Assembly (NCBI RefSeq): GCF_014126615.1
Contig: NZ_CP059896.1
Location: forward strand, 1,374,501 to 1,438,500
DNA from: Ciceribacter thiooxidans
GTDB taxonomy: Bacteria; Pseudomonadota; Alphaproteobacteria; Rhizobiales; Rhizobiaceae
Length of the DNA stretch: 64,000 nucleotides
Direction: 5' to 3'
Shown: positions 44,074-52,632 of the stretch, piece after piece
How positions within the stretch are numbered: the first letter of the stretch is position 1
How the letters are laid out: each line of letters starts with the position of its first letter
Position numbers and translations under genes: made by a program
The notes under the pieces: generated by a model
Database searches by the model: none
What the model was told of the DNA's origin: nothing
What the model saw: only the letters and a program-made list of their open reading frames with translations

Positions 44074-45033
44074 ATGCAAAAGGTCATCTTCGATACGGAT
44101 CCGGGCGTCGACGACGCCATGGCACTGCTCTTTCTCCATCATCATCCGGATGTCGATCTGCTCGGCGTCACCACGGTCTTCGGCAATGCCCGGATCGAGA
44201 CGACCACGCGTAACGCGCTCTTCCTGAAGCGCGAGTGGAAGATCGATGCGCCGGTGGCGAGAGGCGCCGGCGAGACCTTCATACCCCACCGCATCAGCCA
44301 CGAGCCGCCGACCTTCATCCACGGCGACGACGGTCTCGGCAATATCGGTGTGCCGGACGTCGTCGACGTACCGCTCGACCCGCGTCCGGCCCATCGCTTC
44401 ATCGTCGAGACCATACGCGAGAATCCGGGCGAGGTAACGATCGTCGCCGTCGGGCGCATGACCAATCTCGCCAATGCGCTCAAGGAAGATCCGGAGATCG
44501 TCGAGCTCGTGAAGGAAATCGTCGTCATGGGCGGTGCCTTCGAGGTCAACGGGAACGTAACGCCGGCGGCCGAGGCCAATATCCACGGCGATCCGGAAGC
44601 GGCCGACATCGTCTTCACGGCCGAATGGCCGGTGGTAATCGTCGGGCTCGACGTCACGCTCCAGACCGTCATGACACGGAAGGCGCTCGCCGACATCCGC
44701 GACGCCGCCGGTACCCGCGCGAAACTCCTCTTCGACCTCTCGCAGTTCTACATCAAGTTCTACGAGGGGCGTGTGCCGGACGGCATGGTGGTGCATGACA
44801 GCTGCGCCTGCGCCTATGTCGTCGCGCCGGATCTCTTCGAAACCCGCGCCGGCACGGTCCGCGTCGTCTGCGGCGGCATCGCCGACGGTATGACGATCCA
44901 GAAGCCGGACGGCCGCACCTTCGGTCCGAGCGACTGGGACGGACTTCCTTCGCAGCGTATCTGCACCGGCATCGACGCGCCGGCCGTGCTGCAGCTGATC
45001 CATGACACCATCGTGTCGGTGAAGGAAGACTGA
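44074..45033 (+). CDS. Inosine/uridine-preferring nucleoside hydrolase
   Basis: 319 residues. Begins with the calcium-binding signature IFDTDPGVDDAMAL (DxDxxxDD), then GVTTVFGNARIETTTRNALF, VVMGGAFEVNGNVTPAAEAN, the FNIHGDPEAA-type HGDPEAADIV block and VGLDVTLQTVMT. It cleaves the N-glycosidic bond of nucleosides in salvage. Base specificity cannot be set. It stands as a single gene inside the cob locus. Confidence 0.92.
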   Translation: MQKVIFDTDPGVDDAMALLFLHHHPDVDLLGVTTVFGNARIETTTRNALFLKREWKIDAPVARGAGETFIPHRISHEPPTFIHGDDGLGNIGVPDVVDVPLDPRPAHRFIVETIRENPGEVTIVAVGRMTNLANALKEDPEIVELVKEIVVMGGAFEVNGNVTPAAEANIHGDPEAADIVFTAEWPVVIVGLDVTLQTVMTRKALADIRDAAGTRAKLLFDLSQFYIKFYEGRVPDGMVVHDSCACAYVVAPDLFETRAGTVRVVCGGIADGMTIQKPDGRTFGPSDWDGLPSQRICTGIDAPAVLQLIHDTIVSVKED

Positions 45034-45175
45034 GAGAAGGGCGGTCGCTCCCCATCTTCCGCATCCGCGAGGCAGTTGCGTGCCCGGCGCGGCCTTGCTC
45101 CCCAGCGTAGTTTTGAACACATTGCCCGGACGCCGAGAGGTTTTCGGGGAAGAGTGGAATTCTCGCTTTCGAAAT

Positions 45176-45233
45176 ATTCATCCATATGGTTGACTATCTG
45201 GCGAGACTCCTATATTCAACCATATGGGTGAAC
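45176..45233. promoter_or_regulatory. Twin palindromic operators and promoter of the ArsR-type gene
   Basis: Two near-identical palindromes, ATTCATCCATATGGTTGAC (45176-45194) and ATTCAACCATATGGGTGAAC (45214-45233), are centred 38-39 bp apart. TTGACT (45190-45195) inside the first and TATATT or TATTCA (45211-45218) at the edge of the second can serve as -35 and -10, so a bound dimer at either site would block the promoter. Autorepression by the ArsR-type protein is inferred. Confidence 0.6.
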
Positions 45234-45235
45234 GA

Positions 45236-45577
45236 ATGGACGAAGACGCTCTGTCACGCATACTGAAAGCCGCCGGTGACACCACACGGCGACAAATCTT
45301 GACGCTGCTCGTTCAGGAAGGGGCGTTGAGAGTGACCGCGCTCGCCGCCCATTTCGACATGTCGCTGAATTCCGTCTCGAAGCATATCAAGGTGCTGGAG
45401 GAGGCGGGACTGGTCACCCGCCGGACGATGGGCCGCGAGCATTTCATCGCGGCCGAGCTCGAACCGCTGAAGCTCACCGAGAGCTGGTTCGCGCAACTGA
45501 AGTCCATCTGGGAGTTGCGCCTGACGGCGCTGGAAAATGCACTCGTTTCAGAGGAAAACGACCATGAGCGAACTTGA
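45236..45577 (+). CDS. ArsR-family transcriptional regulator
   Basis: 113 residues from ATG 45236 (MDEDALSRILKAAGDTTRRQ); an in-frame ATG at 45224 inside the operator gives 117. Winged helix: LRVTALAAHFDMSLNSVSKH followed by IKVLEEAGLVTRR. No ArsR metal cysteines, so it is of the non-metal, SRPBCC-partner type. It overlaps the next gene by 14 bp, a typical regulator/AHSA1 pair. Confidence 0.9.
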   Translation: MDEDALSRILKAAGDTTRRQILTLLVQEGALRVTALAAHFDMSLNSVSKHIKVLEEAGLVTRRTMGREHFIAAELEPLKLTESWFAQLKSIWELRLTALENALVSEENDHERT

Positions 45578-45992
45578 ACTGACGGTAAGCCGCACGATCG
45601 CTGCCTCGCGCGACAGGGTCTTCAATGCCTGGCTGTCGCCGGCCACTCTTTCGAAAGTCATGCGGCCGCCGGGCACCACGAGCGGGGCGGCGAAGGTGAC
45701 CAATGATCCGGTCAAGGGCGGCCGTTTCTCGATCGTCATGAAGACGCCGGAAAAGGAAATCCCGCACGCCGGCACCTATCTCGAGATCGATCCTTACTCG
45801 CGCCTTTCCTTCACCTGGGAATCGCCGTTCTCGCAGGACGACAGCGTCGTTACGATCGACTTCTCAGAACCGGAACCCGGGATGACGGACATCACCCTGA
45901 AACAGGTGAAGTTTCGCAGTGAGGAGGCGCGCCTCGGTCACATCCAGGGATGGACCGCGATCCTCGGCTGTCTCGCAGAGACGATCGCCTGA
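45564..45992 (+). CDS. SRPBCC (AHSA1-like) protein
   Basis: 142 residues from ATG 45564. START-like fold marks are LTVSRTIAASRDRVFNAWLS, MRPPGTTSGAAKV and FTWESPFSQDDSVVTIDFSE, ending GWTAILGCLAETI. These proteins bind a hydrophobic ligand and are commonly encoded with an ArsR-type repressor, as here. Ligand unknown. Confidence 0.88.
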   Translation: MSELELTVSRTIAASRDRVFNAWLSPATLSKVMRPPGTTSGAAKVTNDPVKGGRFSIVMKTPEKEIPHAGTYLEIDPYSRLSFTWESPFSQDDSVVTIDFSEPEPGMTDITLKQVKFRSEEARLGHIQGWTAILGCLAETIA

Positions 45993-46016
45993 GCCGGAAC
46001 CATCGCCGGGCGGCCG

Positions 46017-46709
46017 TCAGGTCGCCCGACGGATCATTACCACCGGCAATCCCATCTTCCTTGCCGCGGCGATCTTGCCGTAGCCCGCGTCGCCGCCCGA
46101 GTTGCGGCAGACGAGGTGGGTGACCCGGTGCGCGCGGAAAAGGTCCGCTTCCTCCTCCGGATTGACCGAGGGCTTTCCCAAAATTAGGTCGTAGCCGGCG
46201 AGGCCGAGCGGTTTCTCCGGCGGATCGACCATGCGAACGACGAAATGGCAATCCGGCCGCGATTCGAAAACGGCAAGATGCTGCCGGCCGAGCGCCAGAA
46301 AGACGCGGGCACCGGCGGGCAGGGCGGCTGCCGCGTCGCCGAGGCTCTTCACTTCGATCCAGTTGTCGCCGGGCTGCTTTTCCCAGGCGGGCCGTTCGGG
46401 CCGCTCCAGAGATATCCCCGCCGCCGCGCAGGCGAGCCTGGCATTCTGCGAGATCCGGTTTGCGAAGGGATGGGTTGCGTCGATCACCCTTGCGATCCTG
46501 TTCTCGACGATGTAGCGGGCGAGACCTTCCGCTCCGCCGAAACCGCCGGTCCGGATGCGGCCGGGGAGCGGCGCGGGGTTGCTCGTGCGCCCGGCGAGCG
46601 AGGTGACGACATCGGCGCCGGCATCGACCAGCCGGCGCGCGATCGCTGCGGCTTCCGCAGTCCCGCCGAGGATCAGGATCGTCTCCCGTCTGTCAGCCGG
46701 CGCGGCCAA
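46017..46709 (-). CDS. cobK: Precorrin-6A reductase (CobK/CbiJ)
   Basis: 230 residues, NAD(P)H-dependent reduction of (cobalt-)precorrin-6A to 6B. Marks are ILILGGTAEAAAIARRLVDA, RVIDATHPFANRISQNARLA, RVFLALGRQHLAVF and the C-terminal LVCRNSGGDAGYGKIAAARK. It overlaps the end of cbiD by 17 bp; the two are transcribed together, away from cobA. Confidence 0.95.
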   Translation of the reverse strand: MAAPADRRETILILGGTAEAAAIARRLVDAGADVVTSLAGRTSNPAPLPGRIRTGGFGGAEGLARYIVENRIARVIDATHPFANRISQNARLACAAAGISLERPERPAWEKQPGDNWIEVKSLGDAAAALPAGARVFLALGRQHLAVFESRPDCHFVVRMVDPPEKPLGLAGYDLILGKPSVNPEEEADLFRAHRVTHLVCRNSGGDAGYGKIAAARKMGLPVVMIRRAT

Positions 46710-47829
46710 GGATATTGCCTTCCCTGTCGGTGACGACGATGTCGACCTCGACCGGCGCGCCGCGCAGCACGTCGAGCGCTGCCTTTCGGGCGTCGGCGGC
46801 GACGACGGTTGCGATGTCGATCCCCTCGTTCCGGAGGATTTCGCGGACTTCGAGAGCCGTGTTGGAGTCTTCTATTTTCTTCCTGACAGATTGACTCAGG
46901 TTTTCCGTACAAGCTAGTGAAAGAAAATAGCTATTGTCGACCTGGCTGCGGGACGAATGGAGGTCGAGTGCGCCCTGCGCGAGCTTTGCCATCTTGGCGA
47001 AGCCGCCTGCAATCGTCAGCCGCGGCACAGGGTGGACGCGCAAATATTTGAGCAGGCCGCCGGCGAAATCGCCCATGTCGAGCAGAGCTCCTTCGGGCAG
47101 GCCGTACAGGTCCTGAGCGGTCTTCTCCGATGTCGAGCCGGTGGCGCCGAGCACGTGGGTGATTCCTTCGGCGCGGGCGACGTCGATGCCTCGATGGATC
47201 GAGTGGATCCAGGCAGCGCAAGAGAACGGATGCACGATGCCGGTCGTCCCCAGCACGGAAAGCCCGCCGAGGATGCCGAGGCGCGGGTTCCAGGTCTGCT
47301 TGGCGATCTCCTCGCCGCCGGGGATGGAGACGGTGATTTCGACATCGGCCGGCAGGCCGTATTCGGCGCAGAGCGTCTCCACTTCACGGGTCATCATCTG
47401 CCGCGGGACCGGGTTGATCGCCGGCTCGCCGACGCCGAGGGGCAGGCCGGGCTTGGTGACGGTCCCGACGCCGTCGCCGGCGGCAAAGCGGATACCGCTT
47501 CCGGGCGGCAATGGGCGCACCGTGGCGATTACGGTGGCGCCATGGGTGACATCGGGATCGTCGCCGGCATCCTTGACGATGCCGGCCGTAGCATAACCTT
47601 CTCCGAGACTTTCGAAGGCGAGCGCGAAGGCCGGCTCCTCGCTGCGCGGCAGGCGAATGCTGACGGGGTCCGGGAACTCGCCGGTGATGAGCGCGGTGAG
47701 CGCCGCCTTCGTGGCGGCGGTCGCGCAGGCGCCGGTCGTCCAGCCGGGGCGCAGCGGTCCCTTGGGCTTCTCCCGGCTTTCGCCGGCGGTTCCCGCGATC
47801 GTCTTCGTTGCTTCGGTCGTCTCGTCCAT
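46693..47829 (-). CDS. cbiD: Cobalt-precorrin-5B C1-methyltransferase (CbiD)
   Basis: 378 residues from ATG 47829 (the frame continues upstream to 47919 but that part looks non-coding). The CbiD signature LRPGWTTGACATAATKAALT is near residue 28, followed by GVGTVTKPGLPLGVGEPAIN and GTTGIVHPFSCAAWIHSIHR. CbiD methylates C1 after CbiG has opened the ring. It replaces CobF, which is not found in the window. Divergent from cobA with 94 bp between. Confidence 0.95.
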   Translation of the reverse strand: MDETTEATKTIAGTAGESREKPKGPLRPGWTTGACATAATKAALTALITGEFPDPVSIRLPRSEEPAFALAFESLGEGYATAGIVKDAGDDPDVTHGATVIATVRPLPPGSGIRFAAGDGVGTVTKPGLPLGVGEPAINPVPRQMMTREVETLCAEYGLPADVEITVSIPGGEEIAKQTWNPRLGILGGLSVLGTTGIVHPFSCAAWIHSIHRGIDVARAEGITHVLGATGSTSEKTAQDLYGLPEGALLDMGDFAGGLLKYLRVHPVPRLTIAGGFAKMAKLAQGALDLHSSRSQVDNSYFLSLACTENLSQSVRKKIEDSNTALEVREILRNEGIDIATVVAADARKAALDVLRGAPVEVDIVVTDREGNILGRAG

Positions 47830-47923
47830 CGCTCTCTTATAGGCCAGCGTTTCGGCCTTCGAAAGCACGCAGATGGTGTGTCGCGCGATTGCAATTTTGG
47901 GACTGCGGGCATAGAGCAAGGCG

Positions 47924-48766
47924 ATGACTGAATTTCCGTTTTCCGATCTGCCGGCGATCGAGCCCGGTCATGTCTGGCTGGCCGGCGCCGGCCCCGGCGA
48001 TCCGGGCCTTTTGACGCTGCTCGCGGCAAAGGCGCTCGGCGAGGCCGACGTCATCGTCCACGACGCGCTGGTCAACGAGGAATGCCTGAAGCTCGCACGT
48101 TCCGGTGCGACGCTAGAATATGCCGGCAAGCGCGGCGGAAAGCCTTCCGCCAAACAGCGCGACATCTCGCTGCGGCTGGTGGAGCTTGCGAAATCGGGCC
48201 TCAAGGTGCTGCGCCTCAAGGGTGGCGATCCCTTCGTTTTCGGCCGCGGCGGCGAGGAGGCGCTGACGCTGATCGAGCACGGCGTTCCGTTCCGGATCGT
48301 GCCCGGCATCACCGCCGGGATCGGCGGGCTCGCCTATGCCGGAATTCCGGTCACGCACCGGGAGATCAATCACGCCGTCACCTTCCTCACCGGTCATGAT
48401 TCCTCCGGCCTCGTTCCGGACCGGATCGACTGGCAAGCGATCGCCAAAGGCTCGCCTGTGATCGTCATGTACATGGCGATGAAGCATATCGGACGCATTT
48501 CCGAACAACTGATTGCCGGTGGCCGCCGCGTGTCGGAGCCCGTCGCCTTCGTCTGCGATGCGGCGACGGCCTCGCAGAAGGTGCTGGAAACGACGCTCGG
48601 CGAGGCGGAGCAGGCGGTCGCTGCCTCCGGTTTCGAGCCGCCTGCCATCGTCGTCGTCGGCGAGGTCGTGCGCCTGAGACCGTCGCTCGATTGGCTCGGG
48701 GCGCTTTCCGGCCGCAAGCTCGTCGGTGATCCTTTTGCCGGCGATAATCGGAAGGATACGGCATGA
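47924..48766 (+). CDS. cobA: Uroporphyrinogen-III C-methyltransferase (SUMT, CobA)
   Basis: 280 residues; makes precorrin-2 from uroporphyrinogen III with two SAM. Marks are VWLAGAGPGDPGLLTLLAAK, VNEECLKLARSGATLEYAGK, RLKGGDPFVFGRGGEEAL and PGITAGIGGLAYAGIPVTHR. It lacks the CysG reductase/ferrochelatase part, so it is the cobalamin-type SUMT. It overlaps cobB by 4 bp. Confidence 0.96.
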   Translation: MTEFPFSDLPAIEPGHVWLAGAGPGDPGLLTLLAAKALGEADVIVHDALVNEECLKLARSGATLEYAGKRGGKPSAKQRDISLRLVELAKSGLKVLRLKGGDPFVFGRGGEEALTLIEHGVPFRIVPGITAGIGGLAYAGIPVTHREINHAVTFLTGHDSSGLVPDRIDWQAIAKGSPVIVMYMAMKHIGRISEQLIAGGRRVSEPVAFVCDAATASQKVLETTLGEAEQAVAASGFEPPAIVVVGEVVRLRPSLDWLGALSGRKLVGDPFAGDNRKDTA

Positions 48767-50067
48767 GCGGGTTGATGATCGCCGCGCCGGCGACTGGATC
48801 GGGAAAGACCACCGTTACGCTCGGCCTCCTGCGTGCGCTGAAGCGCCTCGGCCACCCGGTCGCGCCCGGCAAGGCGGGGCCGGACTATATCGACCCGGCC
48901 TTCCATGCGGCGGCGAGCGGCGAGGTCTGTCTCAACTTCGATCCCTGGGCGATGCGGCGCGAGCTGCTGCTTGCCAATGCCGCCCTTCACAGGTCCGGCG
49001 GCAAGGACCTCGTCGTCGAGGCGATGATGGGGCTCTTCGACGGAGCCGCCGACGGCCGGGGCTCGGCCGCCGATCTCGCCGCGATCCTCGGGCTTTCCGT
49101 GCTGCTGGTCGTCGACTGCGCGCGCTCTTCCCATTCGACCGCCGCGCTCGTCAGCGGTTTTGCCAATTACCGCATCGATACCCGCATCGTCGGCGTGATC
49201 CTCAACCGCGTCAGCGGCGACCGCCACGAAGCGATGTTGCGGGATGCCATGGCCGCCATCCGCATGCCGGTCTTCGGGGTCATCCGCACGAACAAGTCGC
49301 TGGAACTGCCGGCACGCCATCTGGGGCTGGTGCAGGCCGGCGAGCACGGCGAACTCGAGACCTTCATCGACCGGGCGGCGGATCTCGTCGCCTCCTCCTG
49401 CGACGTGAAGGCCCTGATCCGCACCGCGCGACACATCCCCGACCGCTCTTCCGACGCGAACATCGCCCGGCTTATGCCGTTCGGCCAGAAGATCGCGGTC
49501 GCCCGCGACAACGCCTTCGCCTTTTCCTACGAGCACATGCTTATGGGCTGGCGTCGTCGTGGTGCGGAAATCTCCTTCTTCTCGCCGCTTGCGGACGAAG
49601 CGCCCGCCGCCGATTGCGATGCGGTCTACCTGCCGGGCGGCTATCCGGAGCTCTCCGCCAGTCAACTCGCTGCAGCCGAAACCTTCCGCGCCGGCATGGT
49701 GGCCGCGCAGGCGCGCGGTGCCCGCATCTTCGGCGAGTGCGGCGGCTACATGGTGCTCGGCGAGGCGCTGATCGACGAGGCGGGCGAAAGCCACCGGATG
49801 CTCGGCTTCCTGCCGCTGGTGACGAGCTTTGCCAGGCGCAAGCGGCAGCTCGGCTACCGCCGCCTGCGGCCGCTTGCCGGGTCCTTTTTCACGACGGACA
49901 TGACCGCGCACGAATTCCATTACGCAACGATCGTTTCGGAAGGCGAGGGCGAGCGACTCTTCGCCGCCGAGGACGCGCTCGGCACGTCGCTCGGCGAGGT
50001 CGGCCTTAGGCGCGGTTCAGTCGCCGGCTCCTTCATGCATCTCATCGATATCTGCGAGAGCCGATGA
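48763..50067 (+). CDS. cobB: Cobyrinate / hydrogenobyrinate a,c-diamide synthase (CobB)
   Basis: 434 residues. N-terminal ATPase with P-loop-like APATGSGKTTVTLGLLRALK and GPDYIDPAFHAAASG, and C-terminal glutamine amidotransferase-like domain with VYLPGGYPELSA and the catalytic cysteine in FGECGGYMVLGEAL. Amidates the a and c side chains. It overlaps both neighbours by 4 bp, and cobA-B-C-D are one operon. Confidence 0.96.
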   Translation: MSGLMIAAPATGSGKTTVTLGLLRALKRLGHPVAPGKAGPDYIDPAFHAAASGEVCLNFDPWAMRRELLLANAALHRSGGKDLVVEAMMGLFDGAADGRGSAADLAAILGLSVLLVVDCARSSHSTAALVSGFANYRIDTRIVGVILNRVSGDRHEAMLRDAMAAIRMPVFGVIRTNKSLELPARHLGLVQAGEHGELETFIDRAADLVASSCDVKALIRTARHIPDRSSDANIARLMPFGQKIAVARDNAFAFSYEHMLMGWRRRGAEISFFSPLADEAPAADCDAVYLPGGYPELSASQLAAAETFRAGMVAAQARGARIFGECGGYMVLGEALIDEAGESHRMLGFLPLVTSFARRKRQLGYRRLRPLAGSFFTTDMTAHEFHYATIVSEGEGERLFAAEDALGTSLGEVGLRRGSVAGSFMHLIDICESR

Positions 50068-51068
50068 GCGGCGCCATTGTTCATGGCGGCGGCATTGCGG
50101 CGGCGGCGGCGCTTTACGGCGGATGCGTCGGGGACTGGCTCGATCTTTCGACTGGCCTCAACCCATGCCCGCCGGCCGTTCCGGACGTCCCGGCCTCTGC
50201 CTGGCAGCGCCTCCCGGACCAGCATCTTCTCGATGAGGTGACGATCGCGGCGCGTGATTTCTACCGCTCCGCCGACATCCTGCCACTTGCCGTCCCGGGA
50301 ACCCAGGCGGCGATCCAGATGCTGCCGCGCCTCGTTCCTGCCGACGCGCGGATTGCGATCCTCTCGCCGACCTATGGGGAATACGCCCGGGTCTTCGCGC
50401 TTGCCGGCGCGAGCGTCGACGCCATCGCCGGACCCGATGAGGTGCGTGAGGACCATGCCCTGGTCGTTGCGGTCAACCCGAACAACCCGGATGGCCGGCT
50501 GCTGTCACGCGACGCGGTCAAGCGCCTCGCCGCCGATCTTGCGGGTCGCGGCGGCTATCTCGTCGTCGACGAGGCCTTCGCCGACTGCACCCCGGAGACG
50601 AGCGTCGTCGACTTCGTGCCCAGCACCCCGAACCTGATCGTCTTCCGTTCCTTCGGAAAGTTCTTTGGCATGGCCGGCATTCGGCTCGGCTTCGTGATCG
50701 TCGTGCCGGAGGTTCGGGAGCGCATGGCGACCTGGCTCGGGCCTTGGGCGGTTTCGGGACCGGCCCTTTCGGTTGCGGCGACGCTTTTTCGCGGCGATGC
50801 GGAGGCGATCCGCCGGCGGCTCGCCGAGCGACGGGCGGCGCTGCAGCGGGTACTTACCGGGGCGGACCTTCACGTCGCCGGCGGCACGGCACTTTTTGCG
50901 CTCGTCGAGGACCCGCACGCGGAGCAACTCCATAGCCATCTTTGCCGGGCGCACATCCTGACCCGCAAGTTCGACTACGCGCCGACTTGGCTGCGCATCG
51001 GCCTTGCACCGGACGAGGCGGCGGATGCGCGTCTCGCCGCTGCCCTTTCGACCTGGAGCGGCGGATGA
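50064..51068 (+). CDS. cobC: L-threonine-O-3-phosphate decarboxylase-type aminotransferase (CobC/CobD)
   Basis: 334-residue class I/II PLP enzyme; supplies (R)-1-amino-2-propanol phosphate for the nucleotide-loop arm. DLSTGLNPCPPAVPD, PGTQAAIQMLPRLVP, VAVNPNNPDGRLLSRDAV and the PLP lysine in FRSFGKFFGMAGIRLGF. The start overlaps the cobB stop. Confidence 0.94.
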   Translation: MSGAIVHGGGIAAAAALYGGCVGDWLDLSTGLNPCPPAVPDVPASAWQRLPDQHLLDEVTIAARDFYRSADILPLAVPGTQAAIQMLPRLVPADARIAILSPTYGEYARVFALAGASVDAIAGPDEVREDHALVVAVNPNNPDGRLLSRDAVKRLAADLAGRGGYLVVDEAFADCTPETSVVDFVPSTPNLIVFRSFGKFFGMAGIRLGFVIVVPEVRERMATWLGPWAVSGPALSVAATLFRGDAEAIRRRLAERRAALQRVLTGADLHVAGGTALFALVEDPHAEQLHSHLCRAHILTRKFDYAPTWLRIGLAPDEAADARLAAALSTWSGG

Positions 51069-52048
51069 GCGTCATGATCTTTGCGATCCTCTTCCTGGCG
51101 CTGGTGCTCGACCGGCTCGTCGGCGACCCGGCATGGCTCTGGCAGCGCGTTCGCCATCCGGTGGTGGTTTTCGGCGCAGCGATCGATGCCCTCGACAGGC
51201 GGATGAACCGCGAGTCGCTCGCCGGTGTGATCCGCCGCCGCAACGGGGTTCTCGCAATCGTGCTGCTTCTCACCGGGGCCGCGCTCGCCGGTAGCCTGCT
51301 GCACGGCTTCTTCGCCGCGCTCGGTCTTGTCGGTCTTCTGCCGGAGGTCGCCGTCGTCGCGGTTCTCTTGGCACAGAAGAGCCTGAAGGATCATGTCGTG
51401 GCGGTCGCCGATGGTCTGCGTCAGGAAGGACTGGCCGGCGGGCGCCGCGCCGTTTCGATGATCGTCGGACGTGATCCGGAGACGCTCGACGAGGCCGGTG
51501 TCGTCCGCGCTGCAATCGAGAGCCTTGCGGAAAATTTCGCCGACGGCACGGTGGCGCCGGCCTTCTGGTATGCCGTCGCCGGCCTGCCGGGTATTTTCGC
51601 CTACAAGATGCTGAACACCGCCGATTCGATGATCGGCCACAAGAGCCCGAAATATATCGACTTTGGCTGGGCCTCGGCCCGTCTCGACGATCTCGCCAAC
51701 TGGCCGGCAGCGCGGCTGTCGAGCCTGCTGATCGCTGCCGGTGCTGCGATACGGCAGGGAACTGCCGCCGCTCGCCGTTCGCTCTCCGTCGCCTTCCGCG
51801 ATAGCGGTCTCCACCGTTCTCCCAACTCCGGCTGGCCGGAAGCGGCGATGGCCGGTGCGCTCGACATCCGGCTCGCCGGTCCGCGCATCTATGGCGGCCA
51901 GGTGGTGAGCGAACCGATGATCAATGGCGCGGGCCGCGCCACGGCCGAAGCGGGCGAGATCGGCGCGGCAATCGGCATCTTCGACGCCGCCTGCTCGTCG
52001 CTTGCCGCGGTGGCGCTCGGTCTGACGGTGATCGCAATCCTTCTCTGA
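51065..52048 (+). CDS. cobD: Adenosylcobinamide-phosphate synthase (CobD/CbiB)
   Basis: 327-residue integral membrane protein that attaches aminopropanol phosphate to adenosylcobyrate. FLALVLDRLVGDPAWLWQRV at the N-terminus, RAAIESLAENFADGTVAPAF, FAYKMLNTADSMIGHKSPKY and NSGWPEAAMAGALDIRLAGP are family blocks. It overlaps cobC by 4 bp and is the last gene of the operon. No cobQ, cobS, cobT, cobV or cobU(CobT-type) genes are in the window. Confidence 0.95.
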   Translation: MSVMIFAILFLALVLDRLVGDPAWLWQRVRHPVVVFGAAIDALDRRMNRESLAGVIRRRNGVLAIVLLLTGAALAGSLLHGFFAALGLVGLLPEVAVVAVLLAQKSLKDHVVAVADGLRQEGLAGGRRAVSMIVGRDPETLDEAGVVRAAIESLAENFADGTVAPAFWYAVAGLPGIFAYKMLNTADSMIGHKSPKYIDFGWASARLDDLANWPAARLSSLLIAAGAAIRQGTAAARRSLSVAFRDSGLHRSPNSGWPEAAMAGALDIRLAGPRIYGGQVVSEPMINGAGRATAEAGEIGAAIGIFDAACSSLAAVALGLTVIAILL

Positions 52049-52133
52049 CGGTGATTCCAGCCGTGTTGGTGTTTGTTTACTCCTTTTGCGCTAGTATGAA
52101 GCAGTGTTCACGCGCGACAGGGGTATCGGAGGG

Positions 52134-52562
52134 ATGCGCCGGCTTGCTGTCTTGTTTCTGATCGCCGTTTTCTCGGCTGCCGGTCCTGCCGCGGCCGTTG
52201 CCGATACGGTCGTTGCCCGGATCAGCCTCTCGGCACAGACGATGCGGGTCTCGGTGAACGGCGAGCCTCAATATACCTGGAAGGTCTCGACCGCCCGCCG
52301 CGGTTACCGGACGCCGACGGGCATCTTCACCGCCCGCTGGGCATCGCGCTATCACCGGTCGCGCAAATATGACAACGCTCCGATGCCCTACGCGATCTTC
52401 TTCAAGGGGGGATACGCCATCCACGGCACTAACGAGGTGAGGAGCCTCGGGCGACCGGTCTCGCATGGTTGCGTCCGGCTCCACCCCGACAATGCGGCGA
52501 TCTTCTTCCGCCTCGCGACCAGCAACGGGCTCGCCAATACGAAGATCATCATCGCGCGCTGA
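52134..52562 (+). CDS. Secreted L,D-transpeptidase (YkuD)
   Basis: 142 residues from ATG 52134 with a clear signal peptide (MRRLAVLFLIAVFSAAGPAA A). YkuD domain with the active-site motif SHGCVRL and the upstream histidine in YAIHGTNEVRSLG. Makes 3-3 cross-links or attaches lipoproteins to peptidoglycan in the periplasm. A GTG at 52104 would put ten residues before the signal; AGGGG 9 nt ahead of 52134 supports the shorter form. Confidence 0.9.
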   Translation: MRRLAVLFLIAVFSAAGPAAAVADTVVARISLSAQTMRVSVNGEPQYTWKVSTARRGYRTPTGIFTARWASRYHRSRKYDNAPMPYAIFFKGGYAIHGTNEVRSLGRPVSHGCVRLHPDNAAIFFRLATSNGLANTKIIIAR

Positions 52563-52632
52563 GATTGCAGAACTGCGCCATTCCCACTCGGGATGAGTGT
52601 CATGCGGTCTTCAGGCTGTTTTGCCGGTAGAA

